Notes under the pieces: model-generated | What the model saw: the letters and a program-made list of their open reading frames with translations, nothing else | What the model was told of the DNA's origin: nothing | Databases searched by the model: none | Assembly: GCF_018617395.1 (NCBI RefSeq) | Contig: NZ_JACSKC010000001.1 | Coordinates: forward strand, 1,488,001-1,552,000 | Direction: 5' to 3' | From: Exiguobacterium sp. s48 | GTDB lineage: Bacteria; Bacillota; Bacilli; Exiguobacteriales; Exiguobacteriaceae | Length of the DNA stretch: 64,000 nucleotides | Shown here: positions 24,929 through 33,968 of the stretch, in pieces | Layout of the letters: every line of letters begins with the position of its first letter | Numbering within the stretch: position 1 is the first letter of the stretch | Position numbers and translations under genes: made by a program

Positions 24929-27850
24929 TTAATTTCGTTCGAGGACGAACGTCTTGTATGCAGGCACATTGACTGTTCCAGTCGCGCGCTTGATTGTCTT
25001 CGTTCCGGCACGATCGCCGTCGACAATCACGTTCCAGTTCCCTTTTGGAAGGGAAACTTGAACATTTGTCGGATTGGCGTTATGCGTGATGAACAAGTCG
25101 TTCTTTTGTCCTGGTGCGTCTTCATCAATCAAGTACGTGATGATATTCGCTTCCGCTTTTTGGAACGTCAAGAATCGTTTCACGTCGCTCGCTTTCGTCA
25201 TCCGAAGACCTGGGTTGGCTTTACGCATCTCAATCAAGCCTTTCATGTATTGGACGTCCGCCTTGCGGTCGGCTGCCCGTTTCCAGTCGAGCTGGTTGAT
25301 TGAGTCTGGTGATTTGTATGAGTTGTGGTCGCCTTCCTTCGTGCGCATGAACTCTTGTCCTGCGTGAAGGAATGTCGTCCCTTGGCTCGTTAAGAGAATG
25401 CTCGAGGCGAGACGATGCATCTTCGTCTTATTCACCTCAGATTCGTTCGGGTTCGTCAACGTCAATTTATCCCACAGAGTATGGTTGTCATGGGCTTCGA
25501 CGTATGTGATCGCTTGCGTCGGTTCTTTCGTGAATCCTTTAATCGTGTCGCTATATGCGATCTCACCGACGATTCCCGTCTTCACTCGATTTTCCATACC
25601 TTCTTTTCCGTTGATGAAGCCGTTGTCCTCATCGTAGAAGACGCTACCTTTCAATCCATCACGGATGTTGTCGTTGAAGTGGGCGATGCCCGGCATTGCA
25701 TAAGCGTTCTTTTGGTTTGCTTTGAGTTCGGCGTCAAGTGGCGTACCGAGGTCCCATCCTTCTCCGAAGACGAGGATCGACTTGTCGACTCGGTTCAACT
25801 CCGCACGAACTTTGTTCATCGTATCGACGTCATGAATTCCCATCAAGTCGAAACGGAATCCGTCCCAATGGTATTCTTTCGCCCAATAGACGACAGAATC
25901 GACGATCAGTTTTTGCATCATCGCCCGCTCAGAAGCCGTATCGTTTCCGACACCTGTTCCGTTCGCGAAGTCGCCACCTGCTGTGTAGCGATAGTAGTAA
26001 CCCGGGACGATTTTGTGTAAGTTTGATGCCTGCGCATCGAACATGTGGTTGTATACGACGTCCATGACACCACGGAGGTTGTTGTCATGTAATCCTTGAA
26101 TCATCTGTTTCATTTCCATGATGCGCACTTTCGCATCGTAAGGGTTCGTTGCATACGAACCTTCTGGTGCATTGTAGTTTTTCGGATCATATCCCCAGTT
26201 GTACGTCGCCATCGGATTCGTCTCATCGACCGAGGCCGTGTTGAAGTCATAGACCGGAATGAACTGAACGTGTGTCACACCGAGGTCTTTGACATGATCG
26301 AGCCCCGTCTTCGTCGCCGTTTTCTTCCCGTCAACGAGAAGACGTGTGCCACGTTCGACGACCCCGAGATACTTCCCTTTGTTTTGAATACCTGAATCGT
26401 ATTTGTCCGTCTTCACATCGAAGATTGAGAAATCACGGACATGCGTCTCATAGATGATCGCATCCGTTGATTGTTTCAACTTCGGTTTCATCGAATTCCA
26501 ACGTTTCGGATCTGTCTCTTTCAAATCGACGACGACTCCTTGGTCACCGTTCACGCCGACAGCCGTCGCATACGGATCGACCGCACGGACTTTTCCAGTC
26601 GCATGGGTCACTTGGTACGTATAACCGATGCCGTCCAGGTCGCCGCGCACTTCCGCCACCCATGTGCCACGCTCACCGCGTTTCATCTTGATGGCTTTTT
26701 TCATATCTTTGTCGTTCGTCGGTCGGTTCGTCGGCATGTTCCACAGCTCTAGTTCCACTTGTTGAGCCGTCGGTGCCCAAAGGACGAACTTCGTTTTCGC
26801 TTTTTGATACGTGACACCGAGTTTACCGTCATATGCATATTTCGCATCGAATTCCTTCGAACGAAGGACCTTGCCGGCTTGGAGTGTCTGTTCCCCAAAC
26901 TCCGGGTGCGAGGCTTTGATGACTTTCGCTAAGTCGATGTCTGACTTGAATTGAATCGTGACAGACTTGTCGCCAGCCTTTTCAATCGATTCCACCGTTG
27001 CCCCTTCCACGCTCACTTCATCGATGAACGCATCCGTGATGACACGGTTAGTCGTGAGTGTCGCCTGACGGAACGTGTCCGCCGAGAACGAGACGAGTTT
27101 CGGAGAACGATCGATTTGTGGCTCTGAATAGTAGATTGTCGAATCTCCTTCAACGAGCCAAATCTCTTTTGCAGTCCCGAGAACGAATCGGTCTTCCCCA
27201 TCCTTCTCCGTCCATTCTCCTTTTTTCGTGATCAAGCCCATGAGTTTCTTCGACTCTGGGTTAGCGAGTTTCACGTTCGCGACGGCACCGAAATCATCTG
27301 TCCCATCGAACACGATGCTCTGTCCGTCCCCACCGTCTGGCCAAGCCCATAGACCCCAGTCCGTGTATGTATTGTCGTAACGGAAATAATGAACGTTCAT
27401 ATCGATTTCTGTTGAAGCCGTCTCACCGTCCGGGTTTGACGTATAGATGGTCGGATCTCCTGACTTGATCCATACTTCAGCGACACCATCTTGAATCATG
27501 TCGCTCGTGATGAAGCGGTCATTCTCAGAACCTTTATCTTTGTCCCAATTGTCCGTGCGGACGATGAGACCGATTTTTTCAGGTGAATCGACTGGGAATT
27601 CGTAAGCCGCCACCTTTCCGAATGCATCTTCCCCGTTAAATGTGAAGCCTTTATTCGGGAAGTAATCTGGGCCGTTCGCCCAAAGCCATAAGTTCCAATC
27701 CTTTTCGTTATCCGGCGCCTCTTGATAATGGACGACGACAAGTGTCGACTTCCCTTTATCTAAAGCGGACGTCGTCATCGGAAACATTGACAGAATTAGT
27801 GCAAACGTTAGCACAACTGCCCATACGGGTTTCCACTGCTTTTTGACCAT
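24929..27850 (-). CDS. pulA: Secreted type I pullulanase
   Basis: An extracellular GH13 enzyme of 973 residues that cleaves alpha-1,6 branches of pullulan and starch. A signal peptide (MVKKQWKPVW to about 33, ending TTSALD) is followed by two CBM41-type starch-binding domains (LVVVHYQEAPDN and MNVHYFRYDNTYTDWG), a linker domain, a CBM48-like domain and the catalytic barrel. The type I hallmark YNWGYDP is present, as are DVVYNHMFD, the nucleophile in GFRFDLMG, the acid in FGEGWDLG and VEAHDNHTLWD. The frame is open upstream to 27895, but the ATG at 27850 has AAGGAGGG before it and begins a proper signal peptide. Cre-like sites suggest CcpA repression. It is monocistronic. Confidence 0.96.
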   Translation of the reverse strand: MVKKQWKPVWAVVLTFALILSMFPMTTSALDKGKSTLVVVHYQEAPDNEKDWNLWLWANGPDYFPNKGFTFNGEDAFGKVAAYEFPVDSPEKIGLIVRTDNWDKDKGSENDRFITSDMIQDGVAEVWIKSGDPTIYTSNPDGETASTEIDMNVHYFRYDNTYTDWGLWAWPDGGDGQSIVFDGTDDFGAVANVKLANPESKKLMGLITKKGEWTEKDGEDRFVLGTAKEIWLVEGDSTIYYSEPQIDRSPKLVSFSADTFRQATLTTNRVITDAFIDEVSVEGATVESIEKAGDKSVTIQFKSDIDLAKVIKASHPEFGEQTLQAGKVLRSKEFDAKYAYDGKLGVTYQKAKTKFVLWAPTAQQVELELWNMPTNRPTNDKDMKKAIKMKRGERGTWVAEVRGDLDGIGYTYQVTHATGKVRAVDPYATAVGVNGDQGVVVDLKETDPKRWNSMKPKLKQSTDAIIYETHVRDFSIFDVKTDKYDSGIQNKGKYLGVVERGTRLLVDGKKTATKTGLDHVKDLGVTHVQFIPVYDFNTASVDETNPMATYNWGYDPKNYNAPEGSYATNPYDAKVRIMEMKQMIQGLHDNNLRGVMDVVYNHMFDAQASNLHKIVPGYYYRYTAGGDFANGTGVGNDTASERAMMQKLIVDSVVYWAKEYHWDGFRFDLMGIHDVDTMNKVRAELNRVDKSILVFGEGWDLGTPLDAELKANQKNAYAMPGIAHFNDNIRDGLKGSVFYDEDNGFINGKEGMENRVKTGIVGEIAYSDTIKGFTKEPTQAITYVEAHDNHTLWDKLTLTNPNESEVNKTKMHRLASSILLTSQGTTFLHAGQEFMRTKEGDHNSYKSPDSINQLDWKRAADRKADVQYMKGLIEMRKANPGLRMTKASDVKRFLTFQKAEANIITYLIDEDAPGQKNDLFITHNANPTNVQVSLPKGNWNVIVDGDRAGTKTIKRATGTVNVPAYKTFVLERN

Positions 27851-27878
27851 GAGGGTCCCTCCTTGTAGCACTATTTCG

Positions 27879-27892
27879 AGAAAACGCTTACA
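27879..27892. promoter_or_regulatory. CcpA cre-like site downstream of the pullulanase promoter
   Basis: AGAAAACGCTTACA matches 13 of 14 positions of the consensus TGWAARCGYTWNCW. It is placed between the promoter and the start codon, where bound CcpA acts as a roadblock. Confidence 0.7.
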
Positions 27893-27898
27893 CAAAAA

Positions 27899-27927
27899 AT
27901 TGTAAACGGTTTCCTTTAGTGAAGCAA
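27899..27927 (-). promoter_or_regulatory. Pullulanase promoter with an overlapping cre-like site
   Basis: On the minus strand TTGCTT (27927-27922) and TACAAT (27904-27899) are 17 bases apart. A second cre-like sequence, TGTAAACGGTTTCC (27901-27914 on the plus strand, 12 of 14 matches), overlaps the -10 box and spacer. Confidence 0.65.
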
Positions 27928-28009
27928 CGTTATTTTAGAAAAGGGTCAATTGGCATCAATAGCCGCCCATCTCATATAGGGAATATGAACGAGTGAAGTC
28001 CTCATTCAC

Positions 28010-28043
28010 GAAAAAACGACGTCCGGTAGATTCGGACGTCGTC
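28010..28043 (-). terminator. Terminator of the ars operon
   Basis: A 10-bp stem ACGACGTCCG / CGGACGTCGT with a 7-base loop is followed by TTTTTTCG on the minus strand. Confidence 0.88.
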
Positions 28044-28047
28044 TTGT

Positions 28048-29706
28048 TTAGTTCCCGTATTTTTTGAACAACTGATAGTTCTTATTTCCACCTGACAAGT
28101 TGTACACGTCAGTGAATCCGAGGTTACGGAGCACGTTCTGAGCCGCATTCCCCGTCACCCCTCCATTACAGTAGACGACGGTCGGTTTGTGCTTGTCCAT
28201 GTCTTTCGCCGCTTCCCGGAGGTTACCGAGCGGGACGTTGACGGCACAATCGACACACGCCTTCTCGAACTGCGCAGCTTTCCGCGTGTCGATGATTTGC
28301 ATGTCTTCCCCGGCATCGATTCGTGTCTGAAGCTCGGCCGGTGTGATGAGTCGCGCCGCCTTGTCGATACTGTTCGAAAGCACCATCCCCGTATACATGA
28401 CCGGATCTTTCGTCGTCGAGAACGGTGGTGCGTAGGCGAGGTCGAGGTGGAACAAGTCGTCCACTTTCGCCTTGAGCGTGATGGCTGTGACGAAGACGTC
28501 GATTCGTTTGTCGACTCCTTCGAATCCAACGATTTGGACACCGAGCAGTTGACGTGTCGCACGGTCCGCGACCGCTTTGATTGTCATATCTTTCCCACCC
28601 ATGTAGGCAGGCTTATCCGGTTTCGTATTATGAAGCACCTCGATATCGTATCCGAGTTCACGTGCTTCTTTTTCGGCGAGACCCGTCTGTGCGACGGCAA
28701 GTCCGAACACTTTGAAGATACCCGTGCCGAGGATACCCCGATGTTCGAGATGACCGCCCGTGATGACGTCCCCGGCGGTCCGCCCCATCTTGTTCGCTGT
28801 CGAACCGAGTGGACGCCAAATCGGTTTGCCTGTCACGATCGAGAAGCTCTCCGCGACGTCTCCGGCCGCATAGACGTCTGGGATGTTCGTTTCCATCCGC
28901 TCATTGACAGCGATCGCACCCGTTTCCCCTATCGTGACGCCCATCTTCATGGCGAGCTCGACGTTCGGTCGGACTCCGACCGACAAGATGACGAGGTCCG
29001 TCTCAATCGTCTTGCCACTCTCCGTGACGACCCGTTCGACATGTCCGTCGCCGACAAGTTCCGTCACGGTCTCACCAAGCATGAGCTCGATTCCGTTCTT
29101 CTCGAGGTGCTCCTCGACGCGACACGCCATATCCTTGTCGAGTGGCGGCATCACTTGCGGCACACGTTCGATGATGGTCACGTCCACCCCGCGAAGCTTC
29201 AACTGCTCCGCCATCTCTAGACCGATGAAGCCGGCGCCGATGATCGTCGCATGTTTCGGGTCTGTCGAATCGACGAAGGTACGTGTCGCCTCCGCATGTT
29301 GGATGTTTCGAATCGGGAAGACGTTGTCGGACTTCACCCCTGGAATCGGTGGGATGATGCTCGACGCACCCGTCGCAAGGACAAGGACGTCATAGGTGTC
29401 CGTGAGCGTCTCACCCGTCTCTAAGTTTTCAACCGTCACCGTCTTCGCGTCTTTGTTGACAGCTGTGACGTTATGACGTGTCATAACGTCAATGTTGTAA
29501 CGCTTCTTAAAGAAGGCAGCGTCACGCGGCGTCAAGTCGTCACGTGACTCGACTTCTCCACCGATGTAATATGGAATCCCACATCCCGAATACGAGATGT
29601 CGTAGTCCCGGTCGTAAATCGTAATCTGTGCGTCCTCGTTGTTCCGACGTGCTTTCGCCGCGACCGATGTCCCGGCAGCGACTGAACCGATGATGACTAG
29701 TTTCAT
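28048..29706 (-). CDS. CoA-disulfide reductase fused to a rhodanese domain
   Basis: A protein of 552 residues. The first 440 form a FAD/NAD(P)-linked reductase of the CoADR/NADH-oxidase group, with single redox Cys42 in SYSGCGIPYYIGG, the FAD stretch VYAAGDVAES and the N-terminal VIIGSVAAG nucleotide fold. The last 100 are a rhodanese with Cys513 in VVYCNGGVTG. Such fusions (CoADR-RHD) reduce CoA disulfide, persulfide and polysulfide. The ATG at 29706 has AGGAGTGG before it; an in-frame codon at 29721 lacks one. It is the last gene of the ars operon, 11 bases after arsB, which suggests that thiol or persulfide supply matters for arsenic handling. Confidence 0.92.
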   Translation of the reverse strand: MKLVIIGSVAAGTSVAAKARRNNEDAQITIYDRDYDISYSGCGIPYYIGGEVESRDDLTPRDAAFFKKRYNIDVMTRHNVTAVNKDAKTVTVENLETGETLTDTYDVLVLATGASSIIPPIPGVKSDNVFPIRNIQHAEATRTFVDSTDPKHATIIGAGFIGLEMAEQLKLRGVDVTIIERVPQVMPPLDKDMACRVEEHLEKNGIELMLGETVTELVGDGHVERVVTESGKTIETDLVILSVGVRPNVELAMKMGVTIGETGAIAVNERMETNIPDVYAAGDVAESFSIVTGKPIWRPLGSTANKMGRTAGDVITGGHLEHRGILGTGIFKVFGLAVAQTGLAEKEARELGYDIEVLHNTKPDKPAYMGGKDMTIKAVADRATRQLLGVQIVGFEGVDKRIDVFVTAITLKAKVDDLFHLDLAYAPPFSTTKDPVMYTGMVLSNSIDKAARLITPAELQTRIDAGEDMQIIDTRKAAQFEKACVDCAVNVPLGNLREAAKDMDKHKPTVVYCNGGVTGNAAQNVLRNLGFTDVYNLSGGNKNYQLFKKYGN

Positions 29707-29717
29707 ATAACCACTCC

Positions 29718-31004
29718 TCAATAAAGTAATAAGCTGATATATAGACCGAGCAATGTGATAGCGAGTGTCGGAATCGTCAAGATGATCCCGACTTTGAAAT
29801 ACTCACCCCACCCGATTTTAAGCCCTTTCGTACGAAGGACGTGGAGCCATAGAAGTGTCGCCAGCGACCCGATCGGGGTAATCTTCGGACCAAGGTCTGA
29901 TCCGATGACGTTCGCATAGATTAACGCTTCCCGAATCTGCCCGGTCGTATGCGTCAAGTCAATGGCGAGCGCGTCAATCATGACGGTCGGCATGTTGTTC
30001 ATGACCGATGACAAGATGGCAGCCAAAAAGCCCATCCCGAACGTGGCACTGAATGCGTTCACCGCGAACCAGTCGATAAAGTTCGCCAGTACTTGAGTGA
30101 GTCCGGCGTTTTGAAGACCGTAGACGACGATATACATCCCGAGCGAGAAGAAGACGATGGCCCACGGTGCACCTTTCACGACTTGAGTCGTTTGTACCGC
30201 TGACGAGCGATTCGCCATCACGAGGAAGAACAAGGCGATGACACCCGCGACGAGCGAAACGGGAATCTCCACTAAATCACTCGTGAAGTACCCGATGACC
30301 AGTAACCCGAGTACGACCCACGATAAGCGGAACATCGTATGATCTTTAATGACGGACGAAGGTTCAGCCAACTGTAAGGCGTCATAGTGTTTCGGGATGT
30401 CTTTTTTGAAATACAAGTACAACACGAGCAAACTGCCCGCGACCGCGAACACGTTCACGAATACCATCCGCGCGGCGTACTCGGCAAAACCGATATCAAA
30501 GAAGTCGGCTGAGACGATGTTGACGAGGTTCGAAACGATGAACGGGAGACTCGCCGTATCGGCGATGAATCCGGATGCCATCACGTATGCCAAGACGACC
30601 GCGTCCGGCAGTTTAAGAGCCCGGACCATCGCCAAGACGATGGGGGTCAAGATCAGCGCTGCCCCGTCGTTCGCAAACAAGGCCGCGACGAGCGCACCGA
30701 GTAGTGTGATATAGACGAAGAGCCTCACCCCGCCACCTTTGGCGATTCGCGCCATATGTAATGCGGCCCATTCGAAAAATCCAATCTCATCTAAAATGAG
30801 CGAGATGATGATGACCGCGATGAAGGTGAACGTCGCGTTCCAAATGATGCCCCACACCGTGCCGACGTCATCAAGATTGACGACACCTGAAATGAGGGCG
30901 ATGACGGCCATTCCCATCGCCGAGTAACCGATGCCTAGGCCTTTCGGTTGCTTGATGATCAGAAAAAGCGTCACCACAAAAATTAAACTAGCAATCCACT
31001 GCAC
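29718..31004 (-). CDS. arsB: Arsenite efflux permease
   Basis: An ArsB-type permease of the ion-transporter superfamily, with 428 residues and about 11-12 membrane helices. It expels arsenite or antimonite, alone by proton antiport or, with ArsA, powered by ATP. The sequence shows the family's features: [14 protein letters not shown] in the first half and [12 protein letters not shown] in the second, which resemble the two discontinuous-helix signatures. It starts 33 bases downstream of the HesB-like gene. The presence of arsD and arsA in the same operon implies it is meant to work as an ATP-driven pump. Confidence 0.93.
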   Translation of the reverse strand: MQWIASLIFVVTLFLIIKQPKGLGIGYSAMGMAVIALISGVVNLDDVGTVWGIIWNATFTFIAVIIISLILDEIGFFEWAALHMARIAKGGGVRLFVYITLLGALVAALFANDGAALILTPIVLAMVRALKLPDAVVLAYVMASGFIADTASLPFIVSNLVNIVSADFFDIGFAEYAARMVFVNVFAVAGSLLVLYLYFKKDIPKHYDALQLAEPSSVIKDHTMFRLSWVVLGLLVIGYFTSDLVEIPVSLVAGVIALFFLVMANRSSAVQTTQVVKGAPWAIVFFSLGMYIVVYGLQNAGLTQVLANFIDWFAVNAFSATFGMGFLAAILSSVMNNMPTVMIDALAIDLTHTTGQIREALIYANVIGSDLGPKITPIGSLATLLWLHVLRTKGLKIGWGEYFKVGIILTIPTLAITLLGLYISLLLY

Positions 31005-31037
31005 AATGAGTTCCTCCGATATTCTCTATTTATTGTT

Positions 31038-31316
31038 TTAGCAAGACGGTTGCAATCCATGCAACACCAGCGTCATTCCCTCTTCTGTCGATTCGACGTC
31101 GAGCGTGACGTTCGCGGCTAGTGCTTCAGCTTCCTTCGCTACGGCAAACGTGAGGTCGTCGAAATGCTTCACTTCATCCGTCGTTTCCGGTGTCGCTACG
31201 GTCAGACCGAGTGTCGGTCCACAGCAGCCTGCCTCCGTGATGATGCGGACCGATTTCGTTTCTTCCTCTTCTAACGCAGTTTGTAAAAAGTCGATCGCTT
31301 CGTTTGTGATATTCAT
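31038..31316 (-). CDS. HesB/IscA-like iron-sulfur biogenesis protein
   Basis: A protein of 92 residues starting MNITNEAIDFLQ. The stretch TEAGCCGPTLGL and the terminal GLQPSC give the pattern of conserved cysteines of HesB/IscA-type proteins, although the spacing differs from A-type carriers. Members are sometimes annotated as 'adhesin', which is misleading. The ATG at 31316 overlaps the arsA stop (ATGA) and has AAAGGAG before it; a longer frame to 31424 would run into arsA. In this operon it might bind As(III) or protect/repair Fe-S clusters. This is an inference from context. Confidence 0.88.
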   Translation of the reverse strand: MNITNEAIDFLQTALEEEETKSVRIITEAGCCGPTLGLTVATPETTDEVKHFDDLTFAVAKEAEALAANVTLDVESTEEGMTLVLHGLQPSC

Positions 31317-33069
31317 TGTATTTTCTCCTTTACTAATTGAGATAACGCCGCATATCCGACCGGCAGTCGTTCTTGCCATTCGAGCATCGTCGGACGTGAC
31401 TTGGTGCTTACGCTTTCGAGCCACGGGACCTCATTCGCGACTTTCGCGGTCAATAATTTACTTGTGACCTCGAGCGTCGTGAATGATTGATTGACGACCC
31501 AGGCGAACGGTCGAATCGTCGCCCGTTCTAAGTCACTGGCGAGGCGCTCGGCCTCGTATACCGGTGTCGCTTCAGGCAATGTCGTGATGATAACGTGCGT
31601 TTGTTTCGGATCACGTAGTTTCGGTAACAATTCTCGGACCGCTTCCGGAACGAGACCGGTCGAGCGTTCGAGTTCGCGGTGATAACTCTCGGTCGCATCT
31701 AACAGAAGAAGCGTGTGTCCCGTCGGTGCCGTATCGATGACGACGAAACGATCTTTCGCTTCGCCACTTGATCGGCAAAGGCACGGAAGACGGCAATCTC
31801 TTCAGTACAGGGTGAGCGCAAATCTTCTTCGAGCATCGCACGTTGTTCATCGGTCATCTCACCGGCCTGTTCGAACACGTCCCGTCGATACGTCTCGACC
31901 TCGATTCGCGGGTCAATCGCGTCCACGGTGAACGTTTCTGGAACATCCGTCCCAATGGCCAATGCAACATGGGCAGCCGGATCCGTCGTCGTCAAATGGA
32001 CGGCGTGTCCCCGTTCATGAAGCGCCACGGCAAGGAGCGAGGCGATTGTCGTCTTCCCGACGCCACCTTTCCCCATCGTCATGATGACGCTCGGTCCGTC
32101 CGCTTCCAACTCGTCGACGAGTTGATGGAGTTCCCCATATATACTCGTCTCGTACACCTCACGCGAGATCGCTACCTCTTGCCCGCTTCCCCAGCGCCGG
32201 AGTGCCGAAATACCGACAAGGTTCTCAAACGCATACGGTAGGGTGAAGACCGGAAGCGAGGCGAGTGTTTCCGGGAGCGATTGAAGCGTGTCTTGTTGGC
32301 GATCGATGACCGCACGCGCAAACCGGTCCGTCGCTTCTTCTAACGAGATGACACCATTGATGATGAGCTGCATGTGCTCGATTCCGATCGCCTGTAGCTC
32401 GGTGGCGGCACGTTCGGCCTCCAACAGTGTCGACACGTCTGGTCTGGCGACGAGGAGCAGAGTCGTCTCTTCCCCATCACGCAGTGTCTCGACGGCACGT
32501 TTGTATTGGTGTTGCTTCTCCGAAAGACCGGCGAGCGGACCGAGGCATGACATACCGGTCGTGTTCGTCTCTAAAAACTCATTCCATGCACTCGGTAGCG
32601 TCAAGAGCCGGAGCGTGTGTCCCGTCGGTGCCGTATCGAAGATGACATGGTCATACTGTTCGCGCGCCTCGTCTGACGTCAATAGCTCCGTGAACTGGTC
32701 GAACGCCGCGATCTCGACCGTACAGGCACCGGACAGCTGTTCTTCCATTGACTGGATGGCAACGTCGGGTAACACGCCGCGATACGGACCGACCATGCGT
32801 TCCATGTATTGTTTGGCCGCCTGATCAGGGTCAAAGTTGGCAATCGCGAGTGTCGTTCCTGCGACAAGTCGGGGCGACTCGTCGAATTTCATCTCAAAGA
32901 CGTCTTGTAAATTGCTCGCCGGGTCGGTCGAAACGAGCAAGACACGCTTGCCACGGTCGGCAAGTGTCAATGCGAGACTTGATGCGGTCGATGTCTTCCC
33001 GACGCCACCTTTTCCGGTCAAGAACACATAACGAGTCGGTTGGGTCGTATGAAAATCAAATGGCAACAT
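31313..33069 (-). pseudogene. arsA: Arsenite-transporting ATPase ArsA, frameshifted
   Basis: ArsA is the ATPase of the arsenite pump, with two homologous halves. The first Walker A (TGKGGVGKTS) and first DTAPTGHT are present, as is the second GKGGVGKTT. Cysteines matching the metal sites are seen in GACTVEIA, MSCLGPLAG and SPCTEEIA. Near 31762 the frame breaks: sequence upstream reads FADQVAKRK and runs to a stop at 31699, while the correct continuation (DRFVVIDTAPTGHT) is in another frame. Adding one base, for example a G giving GCG GAA GCG, restores a single frame of 585 codons, close to the usual 583. The start is 33069, 8 bases from GGAG; an ATG at 33075 is too close. It is a real lesion or a sequencing error. 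Confidence 0.9.
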
Positions 33070-33081
33070 GAGCATATCTCC

Positions 33082-33441
33082 TTATTTCTTGAGTGAGATG
33101 CGAACTTTCGGTTTTTCTCCGTCCTGTTTGGCGAAAGCGGTGATCGGTAATCCCGTCAACTCCGCCAGCTCTTCATTCGTCAAATACGCGCCCCGTTTCA
33201 CAACCTTCCCGTCGACAAGCGTCAATGGAAGCGACTCAATCCCGTTTGCGATTTCAGCTTTGACGACGCTGTTCTCGACGAAGCGATTCGGTTCCGATGC
33301 GAGATTGGATCGTGACACATCAAAACCGCGCTGCTGCAACACGTAGTGAATCGTCGCCACTCGCGTCAATTCTGGGTCGATGGACGGTCCGCATAACCCT
33401 GTCGGACAACACATTGCAGGCTCAAACACTTCAAGTTTCAT
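33082..33441 (-). CDS. arsD: Arsenical metallochaperone
   Basis: A protein of 119 residues that hands As(III) or Sb(III) to ArsA and has weak repressor activity in some species. The essential cysteines correspond to Cys11, Cys12 and Cys17 in FEPAMCCPTGLCGPS. The rest shows a thioredoxin-like fold with a basic, variable C-terminus and no C-terminal vicinal Cys pairs, so it is the short form. It lies between arsR and arsA, 12 bases from each, with AGGAG-type ribosome binding sites. Confidence 0.95.
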   Translation of the reverse strand: MKLEVFEPAMCCPTGLCGPSIDPELTRVATIHYVLQQRGFDVSRSNLASEPNRFVENSVVKAEIANGIESLPLTLVDGKVVKRGAYLTNEELAELTGLPITAFAKQDGEKPKVRISLKK

Positions 33442-33453
33442 CTTTTTCTCTCC

Positions 33454-33771
33454 TTACATCGCACAATCCGGCTCACAATCACAGCTCGGCTCGACGGTTT
33501 CTAGATTGGCTAATAATTCGGTGACGAGCGGATAAAACGGACTCGTCTCGTTCAACCGGTAATGAATCCACTGTTTGTCTCGACGTTCTAACAGTAGTCC
33601 TGCCTGACGTAACATTTTCAAATGACGGCTGATCGCCGGTTGCGAGATATCGAAACGGTCGACGAAACTACACGCACATTGCTCGCCTGCCTCCATTTGT
33701 TTCAACATCGTCAATCGGGTAGAATCTCCGAGCACCTTGAGCACCTTACTCAATTCTTCAACGGCATACAC
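33454..33771 (-). CDS. arsR: ArsR-family arsenic-responsive repressor
   Basis: A winged-helix repressor of 105 residues, first gene of the operon. Helix-turn-helix: FDISQPAISRHLKMLRQAGLL. The metal site is probably CAC in GEQCACSF, the position of the classical CVC pair near the DNA-recognition helix. The C-terminal tail is unusually rich in Cys (PSCDCEPDCAM), which could add a third ligand or a second site. The protein is released from DNA by As(III)/Sb(III). Tandem inverted repeats lie immediately upstream. Confidence 0.94.
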   Translation of the reverse strand: MYAVEELSKVLKVLGDSTRLTMLKQMEAGEQCACSFVDRFDISQPAISRHLKMLRQAGLLLERRDKQWIHYRLNETSPFYPLVTELLANLETVEPSCDCEPDCAM

Positions 33772-33789
33772 TTTCTCTCACCCTCTCAT

Positions 33790-33821
33790 ATAACAAAAAA
33801 GTTATATAACCTATACGTTAT
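33790..33821. promoter_or_regulatory. Tandem ArsR operator-like repeats
   Basis: Two copies of ATAAC-N6-GTTAT lie back to back: 33790-33805 (spacer AAAAAA) and 33806-33821 (spacer CTATAC). On the minus strand a possible promoter, TTAATT-17-TATAAC, is overlapped by them. This is the layout expected for ArsR dimers covering the ars promoter. Confidence 0.75.
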
Positions 33822-33968
33822 GAAATTAACATAGTTTTATACGCGAAGCAATTGTCATTTTGGACTCAATTCGGTATGATGAAACACGTTGAAAATGAAC
33901 GGATTCCAGTTTTTTGATTTTCGTGAGACTCGAAAATCAAATCATTATAAATAGAAAGGTGTGTTCTT

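Noticed and set aside
25415-26020. Plus-strand frame of 201 codons within the pullulanase gene
   Set aside because: Antisense shadow without ribosome binding site or protein-like composition.
27851-27895. Longer pullulanase start
   Set aside because: The extra 15 codons precede the ribosome binding site and would spoil the signal peptide.
28189-29220. Plus-strand open frame of 343 codons opposite the CoA-disulfide reductase gene
   Set aside because: Antisense shadow of a strongly biased coding region; rich in Arg, Asp and His, with no ribosome binding site and no family resemblance.
31313-31630. Separate 105-residue gene downstream of arsA
   Set aside because: Its sequence is the C-terminal end of ArsA in another frame, and its apparent start is an internal TTG. 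It is explained by a one-base frameshift.
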